From Thielaviopsis euricoi (taxonomy: Eukaryota; Ascomycota; Sordariomycetes; Microascales; Ceratocystidaceae), in assembly GCA_001599615.1 (NCBI GenBank), contig BCHJ01000003.1, forward strand, positions 1,701,055 through 1,765,054: a stretch of 64,000 nt of DNA, in the 5' to 3' direction. Under the pieces are notes generated by a model. The model saw only the letters and a program-made list of their open reading frames with translations. It did not search any database and was not told where the DNA came from. Positions 46,537 to 58,262 of this stretch are shown in pieces. The translations under genes were made by a program, and so were the position numbers. Within the stretch, counting starts at the first letter, position 1. The number at the start of each line of letters is the position of its first letter.

Positions 46537-48512
46537 GTCTTCTCCTTTTTCTTTTCTTCACTTGCCTTGATCCCTCTTTCCTTTTTATGACTTTTCCTTT
46601 TCTATCGTTTTACACTTTTTCCTTCGTTGTACTTTTATCATGACCGACTCTAGCTTTCGCTAGCATACATTCGGCACGTTACACTTTTTTTTTTGATTAC
46701 TTTACTTCTCATTCATTTTGAGACACGACTTTTTTTTTCTTACACTTTTTTAACGACTGCCTGGATATCATTTTTGAGGAGTTTTTTTTAGTTTTCATTT
46801 CTTTATTATTTTTGCTTTCTTGGGTGGGAAATATCTACGGAGTATCTTATTTTTCTTTACACATTTACAATTTTCTTTTTTTTTATTCTTTCTTGTTTAT
46901 AACTGGAACACGGACCAGTTGCATCGCTTTTAGGGAAATATTGGGAAATATCTTACATTATTGGGGCTTTTTTGTCTTTCTGTTTTACTAAGTTTTGGGG
47001 ATTTCAAAGAATCGCTTTATATTCATACATTTGCTTTTTTTTTCTTCACTCACTTGGAGTTTTACATCTTTGCTTTGTTTGCATTTTCTTGAGTTGTTTC
47101 TGGAGATACCTTTTGACTTTCGAGTTGGGACTTGCTTTTCTGTTAACGAAAACGAACTTTAGCAATCACTTCTACTACTATTATTAGTACATCAAATATA
47201 ATGACTGAATGAATATTATCACACTCTAAATGATCCGTTGTTGCGTGTCCTTGACATCATTTGCCCGCCTGAAACTCCCTCCGAGCTAGTACTACTGTTG
47301 CTTATTCCAAGTAAGATTTTGGATGTCTTGCGCTTGATGGCCTTGAATAGTAGAGTGTTTAGATCTTTAGATACAGTGTATACAGAACTTGATTATAATA
47401 TGAGATATTCCGTATTTGAGTATAGCTGGTAATGCTTGCCATGACCTCCCATACTGCTATAGTCACAAGCTAAGCTGAGCTAAGCTGAGACATAGCCTAA
47501 GATCTCACATACAATCCAGCTCAATCCCACATCGCCTACTTTCAATTGCTGCCGCCCAAAGAATATGAAAACTCGCCTTGTCATTCACTAATCGGGAAAT
47601 TATTGCACCAACTGGCCGGCGCCTTAGTCAGTGCTGATATCTCTGTGGATTACATAGTACATGGTAGACAGGCTACCAAGCCAACCAAGCTTCAAAGCCT
47701 GCACCAAACGGCTGACTGAGACACGATGGAAGATAGAGAACAGAGGAATAATAGGAACGAACAAAAAGACGCAGTCTAAGACATTTACTCAGGCCCCTAA
47801 GCCCCTAAGCAGTAACAGTACCTAGCGAAATAACGGACAACACCGAAAGAAACTACACCAGTCTGGGACTACTTGAAGACGCTGGCCGTCTAGCGGTGGG
47901 AATATACCGCAGAAAATAGGTCTAGACTTAGCCATCCGGGAGGCCCACTTGACAATTGATTCGATACGAGGTTGAAGTGGCTCTGAAGCTGATTTATTGC
48001 TAGAGTTTTCAATGCATCAGCTCTGACGTGGTGGTTTAGGGTCATGTGGATTTTGCTGTTTTCATGTTCTTCCTCTTGCTTCTATCTAGTGACATGAAGA
48101 CATTTCACGGGAAGATCATAGTGTCAGCAATTGTCGACTCGTTCCCTTAGCTAGTCTCTACTGTGTATGCTTATGATCAAAAGAAAGTGATGTGTTGACC
48201 AAATCCGGAAGGTCAAGGGTTACACTTCCCGTGCTACCACAGTGGCAGGGTTAGTGAGCGCTGTCGAAAGTGGATATCGGCTTATACTATCGATAAGAGA
48301 CAGACCCCACTTAAAATTTAGTTAGAGAGAGTCGTCCGTGTTGCCGTGAAGCGGGAGTTGAGAGGGTAGAAATATCACAAGATATCAAATGCATACCCTT
48401 AGACACTTCAAGCTATTATTTTATACCTCATACTATAGTTGACCACGCAAACAATCGGATAGGCTAACGACTGCCTGCATCATCATTTCATAAACGAGTT
48501 CTAATCCACAAA
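46537..48512. other. Intergenic region, no gene supported
   Basis: About 2 kb. The first 650 bp is T-rich (TTTTTCTTT runs), consistent with the 3' flank of the 45544 gene. It includes a small (AGCTA/AGCTG)n 5-bp array at 47467-47490. Frames of 60-70 codons have no motifs. Confidence 0.5.
47467..47490. repeat. Pentanucleotide array (AGCTA/AGCTG)n
   Basis: AAGCTAAGCTGAGCTAAGCT followed by GAGA: four to five 5-bp units. Confidence 0.82.
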
Positions 48513-49558
48513 ATGGTACAATACATATTCACCCCATGGCGCGACACCACCGAACTTGTTGGTGTTAAACATGCTTTTTACCCGCAATCAGCGCCAAATT
48601 CCCTTCATAAGTCTGAAGAAGAGATTCAAGAGGAGCTGCAAAAGCTACAAGAAGAGCGCCAAAAGCGCCGCCGCGAAGCCGTCGATAGAGTGTCCATGTG
48701 GATGCAGCGCGGCAACTGTCCACACATGATTGAATCCACAGCCCTTCTTACCGCAGCTATAGTTGCCGACGAAGAGTGCGGGAAGATGGGTCTAGTCATG
48801 AGTGAATACGCCACGCGTGCGGCATACTCAACGGCCTTTAGTCGGTGAGTTTGTGACAGACTGGATTGCCTGAACGGCACATGGCAGGGATAACGCAAGA
48901 CTAACTAGATGCATGCAGCTTCGTCACCGGCTTACTTGACGGCCAGCAGGATAAGCTGCGCAAGATGAGTATGTTCTCGCTGGCCAAACGGCTCGGCCTG
49001 CCAGCGACATTTGTCGAACTGCGTCATCAAGCGACGCACGAGCCGCTGCCCTCTCTTTCACGGCTGCGTAGCGCTGCACGCAAGGCGCTCGTTTGGATCT
49101 GGGGTTACTACTGGGTACATTTGCCAACAGAAGTGCCTGAGCCTGCCCAGATGCCAGATTCCGAAAGTGCAGAGAGCGGCGAGGAACGGGTTGCGGTACC
49201 GGATGGTGCGGCAGAGATAGTAGTGGGGTTTTTGGCGTCAGAGGCGGCGGGGGATGCAGACGCACGAGAAGAAAAGGCGGCGGAATGGGTAGCCCAGTGG
49301 GGTATGGCGGCAGCAGCTGCGGTGGAGACAGCGGGCGATGAGGCGGTTGATCGTAGAGTAATGCTGCGGGCGATACAGATGGGACGCAGTGTGAGTGCTC
49401 TGGTTGAGCAGTTGCAGTTGGCAGAAAAGAGCTCGCAGGCTCAGGGCGACATGGCCATTGATGAGGATATAAAAGATGAGGATGATGAAGATGACGGAAG
49501 CTGTGGATGGGAAGAGTACTCAGGAACATGGAAGCCAAAGCCAATCGGAGTTGTGTAG
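48513..49558 (+). CDS. LAS1: LAS1, HEPN-family pre-rRNA endoribonuclease (323 aa, two exons)
   Basis: Exons are 48513..48844 and 48919..49558, with donor GTGAGT, a CTAAC branch and acceptor TGCAG; the codon is split as CG|C. Las1-family sequence runs through the N-terminal HEPN domain: VSMWMQRGNCPHMIESTALL, then YSTAFSRFVTGLLDGQQ across the splice, SMFSLAKRLGLPATFVELRH and ATHEPLPSLSRLRSAARKAL. The RHxxTH catalytic motif (Rx4-6H type) is intact at about 146-151. Las1 cuts ITS2 at site C2 of pre-rRNA in the nucleolus, in complex with the kinase Grc3. The variable middle is short and acidic. The last residues GWEEYSGTWKPKPIGVV resemble the conserved C-terminal tail that contacts Grc3. At 323 aa it is shorter than the yeast protein (about 500 aa), mainly in the middle linker. 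Confidence 0.93.
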
Positions 49559-50445
49559 ATCGATTCTCACTGATCAAGCCTATATCGAGCTATTGCTCAT
49601 TGATATCATGCACTCTAGGGTTAGGGCTCACACCGACTATCGGACATTCACGAAGCATTCTCCGTCTCTTCAGAGCGCTCACGAAAGTGCGTATTTAGAT
49701 CGCAGTATCTAGCCTCAGGTTAGTGGATTCATTTGATGCTATTTTCCTTTTTCCCTTTCAATATTTTCCCTGTAATTACCTGTCCAAGCCGCACACCGGT
49801 GTCTGTGCTTGTCATATCGGTGCATTTACTCGCCTGTTATGCGAACGCCAGAAAACAGCAGAAGAGATGTGTATTATAGAGTGTGCACAACTCCTAGAAA
49901 CCCCGCCTGCAGCACCCGCTGCTGGTTTATTAGTGTCTCCTTTTTGTGTTATTCTTGGTCTTCCGCTTTACGCCATGGGTTATAGAGGTAAGGATCCAGA
50001 GTAAGCCTAGCCACAGGCCCCCCTTGTCCCCCAGCTTCACTTTTGATGGGAGTTGAGTTGAATTAGAATTTGGCGGACGGCCTGAATCAACACGCTTCTA
50101 ACACCCTGGACAAAAGGAAGGAGGGTTTAAAGTAGCAAATTATGGGATTATTTAAATGGGAAATAATTGCGGACAGCTGGTTTGATTATATCCCGCCTTC
50201 GCGGCGTCCACTTCACTGGCTCTCAGCTATACGATAAGTCGATCAAATTCGAGCTTTGTACAGCATAAGTCTATTGGGGCGGCACCAACTCAAACGAAAC
50301 AAATAGATAGTAATGCATGTTTCAATTATGCCAGAGAAGCGACCGATAGACTCAAGCAAGAACAAAGGAACAAAAGAAAGATCAGTGCAACACAGCTTGA
50401 CTGTAAATTGGAATCCAAGCTTCTAGAATCTAGACAAGCAAGCAA

Positions 50446-50465
50446 AGACCAGACCAGACCAGACC
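50446..50465. repeat. Pentanucleotide array (AGACC)n
   Basis: Four AGACC units. Confidence 0.85.
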
Positions 50466-51147
50466 TTGATTCTTTTCCATATCCAGCAACGGTGAACCGC
50501 TGGGTTTCTGTCTATTTTATTTCTTTATTTTTCTGTCCATTTTTTTCTTCTTATTTTCTCGCCGGGCTGCCTAGAGCGAAGAGATAGCAAGGGAGTTTGA
50601 CCAAATGAGCTAAATTGAGTAAAAAGACAAGTGAAATAAAAGGCAATAAAGGCCGTGGAGCTGTCTAGGAACTCGCTCGGGACCTTACAGGCACTAAAAG
50701 GCTCAAGACTTACAGGGACTGCTTCGGGGCTGCTGGAGCGGAGATGGCAATGGGCAGGAGGCCAAAATAGCAACAGAGAGAACGAATTACAGCAAATAGG
50801 AAAGAACATTTGAATACTGGATTGGACGAGGCTGAGCCGCCATTTATGACTTGTGACTATTGATTTATCATGCCCAATTTTCGACGGACAGCCTCGTCAA
50901 GAGGTCCGGTCCATTGCAAGGGAAAGGGAGAATGAAGTCCAGACACAAGTTAGAGGTCAGTCGCAGTTTTCGATATTGTGCATCATCTGACGATGCAGGT
51001 AAACGAGCCGAATGAACGCATGTAATGTACCGACTAATACACCATGCAGTGTAGTGCTATATGCAATGCATGCACTGAAAATGCACAAATCAGTGGCACC
51101 AGCTGAAGTGAACTTGAACCACCCGCCTTGCATTTGCGCTGCCCTGC

Positions 51148-51188
51148 CGAAACGACACGACACGAGACGACAAGACACGAGACAAGCC
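51148..51188. repeat. Degenerate pentanucleotide array (ACGAC/ACGAG/ACAAG)n
   Basis: About eight 5-bp units with A/G and C/G variation. Confidence 0.8.
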
Positions 51189-51295
51189 GAATATACTATG
51201 TAGAGCAAAATATCGACATCTTGCAGTACATGTACCTAGGCTTGTGATTTTCGCGCTGGCTAGCCAGGCATGCTGTTTATTTAGTATCAAGTCGA

Positions 51296-51327
51296 GTTGA
51301 ATTGAATTGAATTGAATTGAATTGAAT
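51296..51327. repeat. Pentanucleotide array (TTGAA)n
   Basis: Five to six TTGAA units. Confidence 0.92.
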
Positions 51328-52238
51328 AATCAAAAGCCAAGCTTGACAAACATACAGCCAGAACAGGACACAGCCAACTAAGCTGGCCAGCTTGCTAGTC
51401 AGCTACCGAGCTAACTTACTTAGCAGCAATTCAATTAGAATTACTCGCGATTTCGATAACGACCTAGGCCTGGACTTGATGATTTTAATTTCTCCTTTTC
51501 CTTGTACGGAATTCATCAAGTATCTCATTGCATCGAATATATTGCATAACGAAACAAACATCACTTGTTGTCGTGCACAAAAGAATACCTATTGGTAATA
51601 AAATATGCAGCTTTAATTCCCTTGATCAAACTCGATTCGCGCCAAACCGAGCTTTTGCTTTCCGACGTCACGTTCGTTCGTTTTGTCAATTTCCAGTTTC
51701 ATTTTCCTTCTCTCACTTTCTCTCTCTCCCTCTTTTTTCTCCTTCCTTTTTTTCTTTTTCTTTTTCTTTTTCTATTACTTTTCTTGCTCGATCAATTCTG
51801 TTCCTCTTTAATATTTTTTCTTAATCAGTGTTGCGACGATAGCTTTTTAGCTTCGGATTCCGTAATTTTTGCTTCGTTTCCTGCTCTGTCCTTTTTTTTG
51901 TGGTGCCCTTTTTAGTGGTTGCATCTTTATTTCTTCTAATTAATTTTTTTTTCTCTAATTTGCTGCTTTTTATGAACACGTGAAGCCGCCTCACAAAAAG
52001 CCACAGCAGCGTCCTACTCAAAAGTCAAGAAACCCCTTCAAGTAACTCGATCGGTCTTTAGTAGTGATTACAAAAGGCCAATCACTGGTTAAAAATACAG
52101 CTCGTTTGACCTCAAGTTTTATTCTACCAACCGTACCGAAACTCGCCCGACTCCGACTGCACGATCCGATCCCGTCTCCCGATCCGACCGACCGAGCGCT
52201 TTATACCCTTCTATCTCCGCAATTCACCTTCTATCACC

Positions 52239-53630
52239 ATGGCGCAACCAACAGGCAGGACTTTTTCCATAGATCCCGCGCTATGGATCTTTACGTCGCT
52301 GACGGCTGGCTCGTCGCACATTGTGACGGCCACATCGCGCCTGGAAACCATTCTGCGCGCAAACCGCGTACCTTTTAAGGCCGTCGATATTGCCACCGAT
52401 GAAAAGGCCCGCATGGTTTGGGGCCGCCGTGCCGGAAAGGACGCCAACGGCCGCATGCGGAAGTTGCCCGGTCTGGTGCAACAGGGTCTTGTGCTAGGCG
52501 ATCTGGTCGAGATTGAAGAGTGGAACGAGTATGGCGAGCTCAAGGAAAAGGTCAAGATTTACTTTGATGATTTCACCATCCCCACCAAGGCCGAGGCAGA
52601 GAAGATGCCAACCATGCGCTCCATGTCGCGGCCTGTGCCCGTCAAGTCAGAGACGCCTGCATCGGCCAAGAAGCCTGATACACCAGTGGCCGCTGCTCTG
52701 GCTACCGCTGCTGCCGTCGCTGCCAAGAGAGCCGAGATAAAGGAGAAGGAGCTGAAGAAGGCAGCCGAACCCAAGAAGGAGGTTGAGCCGCCTAAGAAGA
52801 GCCTTGCTGATGAGGCCGCTGACAGGGCCAAGGCGCTGCGGCTGCAAAGCTTGCGCAAACAGGTGGAGGCCGACAATAAGAAGAAGGAGGAGGAAGAAGA
52901 GGCCAAGAAGAAGGCCGAGGAAGAAGAAGCTAAGAAGAAGGCCGAGGAAGAAGAAGCTAAGAAGAAGGCCGAGGAAGAAGAAGCCAAGAAGAAGGCCGAG
53001 GAGGCTGAAAAGTCTATGGCTGTTCTTGTGCATCCACCTCCAGAGGAGGGTACTGGGCCCATCATCGCCACCGAAACATCCCCAGTCAAGCCATCACATG
53101 ACGACGAATCCGGCTCTGATGCCGGTCCGCCCCACGACGATGACTATGCCAGCGACCGGTCTGCTGAGCGGGAAGTTAAGGAAATGGCCCCCGAAGAATA
53201 CAACCGTCTGCGCGAAGCCCTCCAGGAGCCGGCGCAATGGGCACAGCGCGAAACTAACGACACGCGCTCCATCGCCGAAACCATGGACATGGATCTTTCG
53301 TCAGACGAAGACGGCCCGCGTAGCCTGAGCGAAAGTCTGGCGCGTCTCTCGCGCTCGGCATCGCAGATGTCGCTGCGTGAGCGCATGCGTGTTGACAAAG
53401 AGCGCGAAAATATGGAAATGGAGCAGGAGTGGCAGAAGCTGGTTGGCAAGGCAAAGGAGCTGAGTGGCACGTTGGGCGAGGCCGGCGGAAGTGCCAGCGC
53501 CAGCAGGGCTAAGAGTCCGGCGGCAAGCATGACTAGTCTGAAGAGCCCCGCCAAGGATAAGTTGACGGTGGAGAATCTGGCGGCGAAGAACAAGAAGGCC
53601 GAGGAGAAGAAGGGCCCCGAGAGCTCATGA
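52239..53630 (+). CDS. SH3BGR/glutaredoxin-like thioredoxin-fold domain with long charged coiled-coil tail (463 aa)
   Basis: The ATG at 52239 is in good context (CACCATGGCG); there is no intron. Residues about 10-110 (WIFTSLTAGSSHIVTATSRL, VPFKAVDIATDEKARMVWGR, LPGLVQQGLVLGDLVEIEEW) match the SH3-binding glutamate-rich (SH3BGR) branch of the thioredoxin fold as found in fungi. The redox CxxC is absent, as is usual for this branch, so a binding rather than catalytic role is expected. Then comes a long E/K/A-rich region predicted as coiled coil (about 160-265), including four tandem copies of a nine-residue AKKKAEEEE-type unit (27-nt repeat, about 52900-53000). After it are acidic/Ser-rich sequence, LSESLARLSRSASQMSLRER and a K/S-rich tail. 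Its partners are unknown. It is convergent with PEX6. Confidence 0.85.
   Translation: MAQPTGRTFSIDPALWIFTSLTAGSSHIVTATSRLETILRANRVPFKAVDIATDEKARMVWGRRAGKDANGRMRKLPGLVQQGLVLGDLVEIEEWNEYGELKEKVKIYFDDFTIPTKAEAEKMPTMRSMSRPVPVKSETPASAKKPDTPVAAALATAAAVAAKRAEIKEKELKKAAEPKKEVEPPKKSLADEAADRAKALRLQSLRKQVEADNKKKEEEEEAKKKAEEEEAKKKAEEEEAKKKAEEEEAKKKAEEAEKSMAVLVHPPPEEGTGPIIATETSPVKPSHDDESGSDAGPPHDDDYASDRSAEREVKEMAPEEYNRLREALQEPAQWAQRETNDTRSIAETMDMDLSSDEDGPRSLSESLARLSRSASQMSLRERMRVDKERENMEMEQEWQKLVGKAKELSGTLGEAGGSASASRAKSPAASMTSLKSPAKDKLTVENLAAKNKKAEEKKGPESS
52895..53002 (+). repeat. In-frame 27-bp tandem repeat (about four copies)
   Basis: The repeats encode AKKKAEEEE units within the SH3BGR-like protein. 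Copies differ only by synonymous changes (GCC/GCT), with a last partial copy ending AEEAEKS. Confidence 0.9.
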
Positions 53631-53941
53631 TACTACAACGCCGCGGAATAAACAAGGACGGCCGGCGGCCGGGAGGACCTACGGAATAGTGTTCACTCAC
53701 TCACTGCACATATCTGCATCTACTTACATCACATAACTTCATACCCTTTCCCCCCTTCACTACACATCACATCACATACAATACCATACACTTCATATAC
53801 ACACATCACAATCTGTTGCAAGATTTTATAGACGGCGTAGCCATAATCAACTCTATCTATTCCAACCCAATGTTTCTATTATGTGATAATACTACTACTC
53901 AGCAGCGTATATGGCTCTTATATATATATAAACAGTCAACT
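53631..53941. other. Convergent spacer between SH3BGR-like gene and PEX6
   Basis: 311 bp with both 3' ends. A CATCACAT/ACATCACATCACATAC-type repeat lies near 53720-53810, and TATATATATA near 53920 may act in 3'-end formation. Confidence 0.5.
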
Positions 53942-56900
53942 CTAGTACAACTCGTCATCATCGCTCTGGCCACCATCTTGGAACTGCGCTGCCCCCACTG
54001 AGCTAGCACTGCTCCCGGACACCGAGTCCTCCATCTTCGCCTTGCCCTTATCCACCACCGCAGTCGGCGCCCATTCCGAATCTGACGTGTACTCAACTGC
54101 CTTGCCCTTTCCTTTGCCCTTACCCTTGAGGGTGCTTGTGCTCGCGCTGCTCGCGTATCCCGAGTTCTTGTCGCCTGAGCTTCCGCCGGCACTGCCCACC
54201 ATTATGGGCGGGACCAGCAGCGGCGTCGTCTCTGCACCAAGCACTAAGCTATTTCCACCCGCCTTCGCCTCTGCGGCATTGCGCGCCGCGCGCGCCGCAT
54301 CCTCTTTTTCCTTAGCTGTGGCAATGCCGCCCTCGAATTGTGCGCGCACACTCTCGTAGTGTGCCAACTCACCGGCCGAAACACTAGGCACGAGCTCCTG
54401 GTGCGCACCGAGGAAGTCAGCTTCGGTGACCACCACGGCAACGTCGGCGGGCGTGGCGTGGTGGTCGAAAAAGGCGGCGGTGGTGACGGGCTTGCCGTGG
54501 GCGGCGGAAAGCGCGCGGATCTTGTTGTCGACAAGGGTGGCCTGACGCGTGACGGCCTTGAGCATGGCATCGCTGCAGAGCGCGTAAAAGTCGGCACCGG
54601 TGTAGGTAAAGGGCAGCTTTTCGGCGACCTGGCGCAGCGAGACCGATGGGTCGATGGTAAATTTGCGCGTAAGAGCTTCCAGGATCTTCATCTGTTTCTC
54701 GTGTGTGTCGGACACGCCGAGATACAGCAGCTTATCGAAACGGCCGGGACGAAGAAGCGCGGCGTCGAGCAGATCGGGCCGGTTGGTCGCGCCAATGACG
54801 AATACACCAGAGGTATCTTCACCACCAGACATGCCGTCAAGCTCGGCAAGTAGCTGCGACACAATACGGTCCATGACACCACCGCTGTCGCCCTGGTTTC
54901 CACGCTTAGGCGCCACACTGTCCAGCTCATCGAAAAAGACGACACAGGGCCGGGCATCACGGGCGCGCTGGAAAACACGGCGTACATTGGCTTCGGATTC
55001 ACCAATGTACATGTTGAGCAGCTCGGGACCCTTAACACTAAAGAAGTTGAGCGAGTACTCGGTGGCAATGGCCTTTGCCAGCAGCGTCTTTCCCGTACCA
55101 GGAGGACCGTAGAACAAGATACCCGACCGCTTCTTCATACCCTTGGCAAATAATTCGGGGCGCTCCAGGGGCAGCTGAATAGTCTCCGTGATGGCTTCCT
55201 TGACATTGGCCATGCCACCGACATCATCCCACGTGACGTTGGGAATCTTGGGGGCACCAATAGCATCGGCAAAGTTCTTGCGCACTGCGTCGACAGCGAG
55301 ATCAAAGTCTTCGCGAATAAGGCACCGAGCAAAGGCACCTCCGGCGATATGAACATCTCGGACCTTTACGGGAAAGTTTTGGATCTTGGCCTGGGTAGTA
55401 GAAATCTTCTCCAGACGGGCAACCTTGGCAACGACGGCACGGTCAACAACATCAACAAGATCACCAGCGACCAAAGCGGCCGTCTTGAGGGCTACAGAGC
55501 TCAGGTCAACGCTGGGATCTAGACAAACGCCACGGTCGTTAATGATACTACGCAGAATAGCCTCTCTTTCAGTCTCGTCGGGAGCATTAATCTCCAGCTC
55601 GTGCGTAAATAAGCCACGGACAGAGTCCGGAACCTTGTCAATCTCAGTCGTCGTCGCAATGAGCACGCGCAGCTCGCCGAGAATTTCCTTTAGCGAAGAA
55701 GCAATGCGTTCGGCTGTCAACGACTCAATATGCTTCAGAACAAGCGCACAGCTATCGATACCGCAGCTTATAGCACGGTCTGCCCGAGCACGAAGGAAGC
55801 CCTCTGTCTTGACGTCGCCACCACTTCCACCGGATTCGCTCAGAACATCGTAGCAGTCAATGGCGAATGAGTGGATGCCAATGTCAGCACAGGCCGCGGC
55901 TGCGACGGCGGCCTTTCCAACAGCACGGTGTGTTGAAACTAGCAGAATAGCTACAGGAGGCATCTTCAGAGCAATGGCGCGCTGAGTCGTGGACGCTGCA
56001 ATTAGTTCTCGAAGCTTTCTCCGGGTGGGAGATATATAGGTAGGTTCAGGCGATGCCATCACGGTGCCTTCAGCTGTGGTGGCGGGAGTAGGCAGCTTCT
56101 TGACACCCAGATAATACGGCCAAGTACTCTCTTTGATTCCGGGTATGCGGCTGGTCTTGAAGCCAGACATGTTGAGCACTGTGGATGAGCTGTCCATGCA
56201 CGCAACAGAGCCCCAAAGACCGTCCGGTAGAGCTGTCGCAGGGTCAGTGCTTTCCGATTTTTGTGCCAGAATTTGTTCCACCCTAAACCAGGCCACGTCA
56301 CTGGCGCGCGCATTTTTATTAGCCAGAGCCATGACGTCGTTGATTTCCGAGCCGCCGCCGGAAGACGGGGACTCCTGCAGTGCTTTTCCAAGGGAAGCGT
56401 CCACAGGAACAGCAACAAGATCACCAGGACGCAGTAATCTAATTTTGCTTGCAAAGTAGCTCTTAGCAGCACCCATCACAGCAGTGGTGTAAGCAGCTTC
56501 TGTCGAAAGAGGTGCTCTAATCTGGTGGATAATGATCGACCGTGCATCTGGCGGGCGAGAAGTGCTCGTAAGCTTAGGAAGCACACCCTTGGGGTTAAAC
56601 ATGCTCTTCTTGAGGGGAGAAAGACGCAGATACGGGGCACTATCGAGATTGGCCAGAAGAATAGGAGACACATAGGCTGTCGGGCTCATTGGCTTCTGAA
56701 CCTGAGATTCAAAGAATGACAGGCGTCTTTCCTGTTGTTTTGAGGCAGATGGAATTCTAGTGACAGGACGAGCCGAAAGGCTTTCTGGCAGACTAAAAAC
56801 ACGGACTGGCCGCCAGTTGGGCTCAACCATGTCGACTCCAGTAAAACTACCGAGTCCAAGCGCACCGAGGCCACTTGCTGGCGGTTCCTCAGCAGCCTCC

Positions 56901-58262
56901 GCTCTGACCCAATCACCAGAGAAGCAGCCAATCTTGGAGAGCGAAGAAACATCGACGTATACGCGCGCTTCATCATCGTCTTGAGGAGCGGGCTTAGGGT
57001 AGAGCAGCGCTTCAGGGACTTGGGTCATGAGAGGTGTAGATTTGAAGAGACGACCTTTTTGGCGATCGGGGCGTGCTGTTGTTGTAGTATATGTTGAAAA
57101 AACCGAGCCAGGTGTGTTAATACCGTTGGTTTTGCGGCCCTTGACAGTCATTGGGGTAGCCATTCCACTAGCGCTTGTAGGCGGAAGCATTGGGGCCTCC
57201 AGAGCAATCATGTCATCGAGCGAGTCGTCTGAAAGCTCATCGTCGTCGAGTTCCTGGTCTGTTCCGCTAGGCGCATCAGTTTCGAGATCCGTAGTAGAGT
57301 CAATGCCATCAGTCATGGACACATCACCCCGCTCACGGTCTTCAGCGGCTGAGAAGAATTGGTCATTGGCAGTATCCTCGTCGTCTTCGGTAACCCCATT
57401 GAGCTGGCCACGGCCGGCAGGAATAGCCGCACCGCGGCCACGTTTTAGTGCTTGTACGCGACCACGGCGCAGGATGATTTTGGTATCGGCAGACAGGATG
57501 CCCTGGGCGACGGGCTCGCACAAAAGAATCTCGCCAGGACTCGTCGGTACATGAGTGACAGGGTGTGGCGGCAACGGCAGGGGAAATAGGTCGCCAGAGT
57601 GAACAACCTTGAGGGCAGAAAGCGCGTAACGAAGTGCAGTTTCGAGCTTTTGCTGTGGCGTTTGGTTGGCCGAGGGAGTCTTGTCATTGTGATCGGGGTG
57701 TTCGCGGAAGAAGGTGCCTTCGCCATTTTCCAGGCGTTTTGTAAGATCGCTGTCGAGCTTAACGTATACGGTATCAAGGTGTAGGGCAACGGAGTCGAGA
57801 ACCAAGATGTCGATCCCAGAGCGGATACTGGTAGATAGTTTTGAAGGTGCGAGCTGCTGTAGACTCTTGGCGAAGGACTGGAGAGTAGATGAGGCAGCAG
57901 AGAATTGAATGGTATTTGACGGGAGATCGACAGATTTGGTTACAGATACAAGACACCAAGGAGAGGAGGAGTGCGAGGCATCGGGCGCCCAGGGCGTGAT
58001 TGCGACGTAGTGGACTTTAGAGTCATCATATGCTTCGGAGCCTGCAATGGATCAAAGGCGCGTGTTAGTGGCTCTGATGAGGTATCGGGCTTGGGCTACA
58101 GCAGCGGGACCTACTAGAGCTCTTGCGTTGCGGAAACAGCTCGGCAAAAAGATCGGCGCTTATGGATCCGACATCGGTTTTGGCCTGGTCGGGGAGCAGT
58201 AGCCGGGCCGCGACGGGAGGTTTGCCGTCTTTTCTACGGCGCTTTTGCTCACGAATAGCCAT
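53942..58262 (-). CDS. PEX6: PEX6, peroxisomal AAA+ ATPase of the receptor-export complex (about 1415 aa, two exons)
   Basis: The start is ATG at 58262. Exon 1 is 58262..58115 (MAIREQKRRRKDG...), the intron is 58114..58042 (GTAGGT donor, CACTAAC branch, TTGCAG acceptor), and exon 2 is 58041..53942. The C-terminal D2 ATPase is highly conserved: Walker A GPPGTGKT (about 1025), then IGESEANVRRVFQRARDARP, Walker B VVFFDELDS (about 1080) and arginine-finger region ATNRPDLLDAALLRPGRFDK (about 1140). The sequence YSLNFFSVKGPELLNMYIGE is specific to Pex6. The D1 domain has a degenerate P-loop (LLVSTHRAVGKA, about 754), as is usual for Pex6. With Pex1, anchored by Pex15/Pex26-type proteins, it pulls ubiquitinated Pex5 off the peroxisome membrane. 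It is longer than yeast Pex6 (about 1030 aa) because of acidic, low-complexity inserts in the N-terminal half and a Gly/Ser/Lys-rich C-terminal tail. Divergent from the lipase gene. Confidence 0.95.

Larger units (their letters stand above)
49559..52238. other. Intergenic region with pyrimidine-rich leader, no gene supported
   Basis: About 2.7 kb between LAS1 and the SH3BGR-like gene. It contains 5-bp arrays at 50446-50465 (AGACC), 51148-51188 (ACGAC/ACGAG) and 51296-51327 (TTGAA), and a strong C+T tract at 51700-51800 that probably belongs to the promoter or leader of the downstream gene. A short frame near 49867-50004 has a hydrophobic stretch but no other support. Confidence 0.5.

Noticed and set aside
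49867..50004. Short frame ending GLLVSPFCVILGLPLYAMGYRGKDPE
   Set aside because: A hydrophobic stretch and a possible GTAAGG donor after TATAGAG are suggestive, but no following exon or homologue is recognisable, so it was not annotated.
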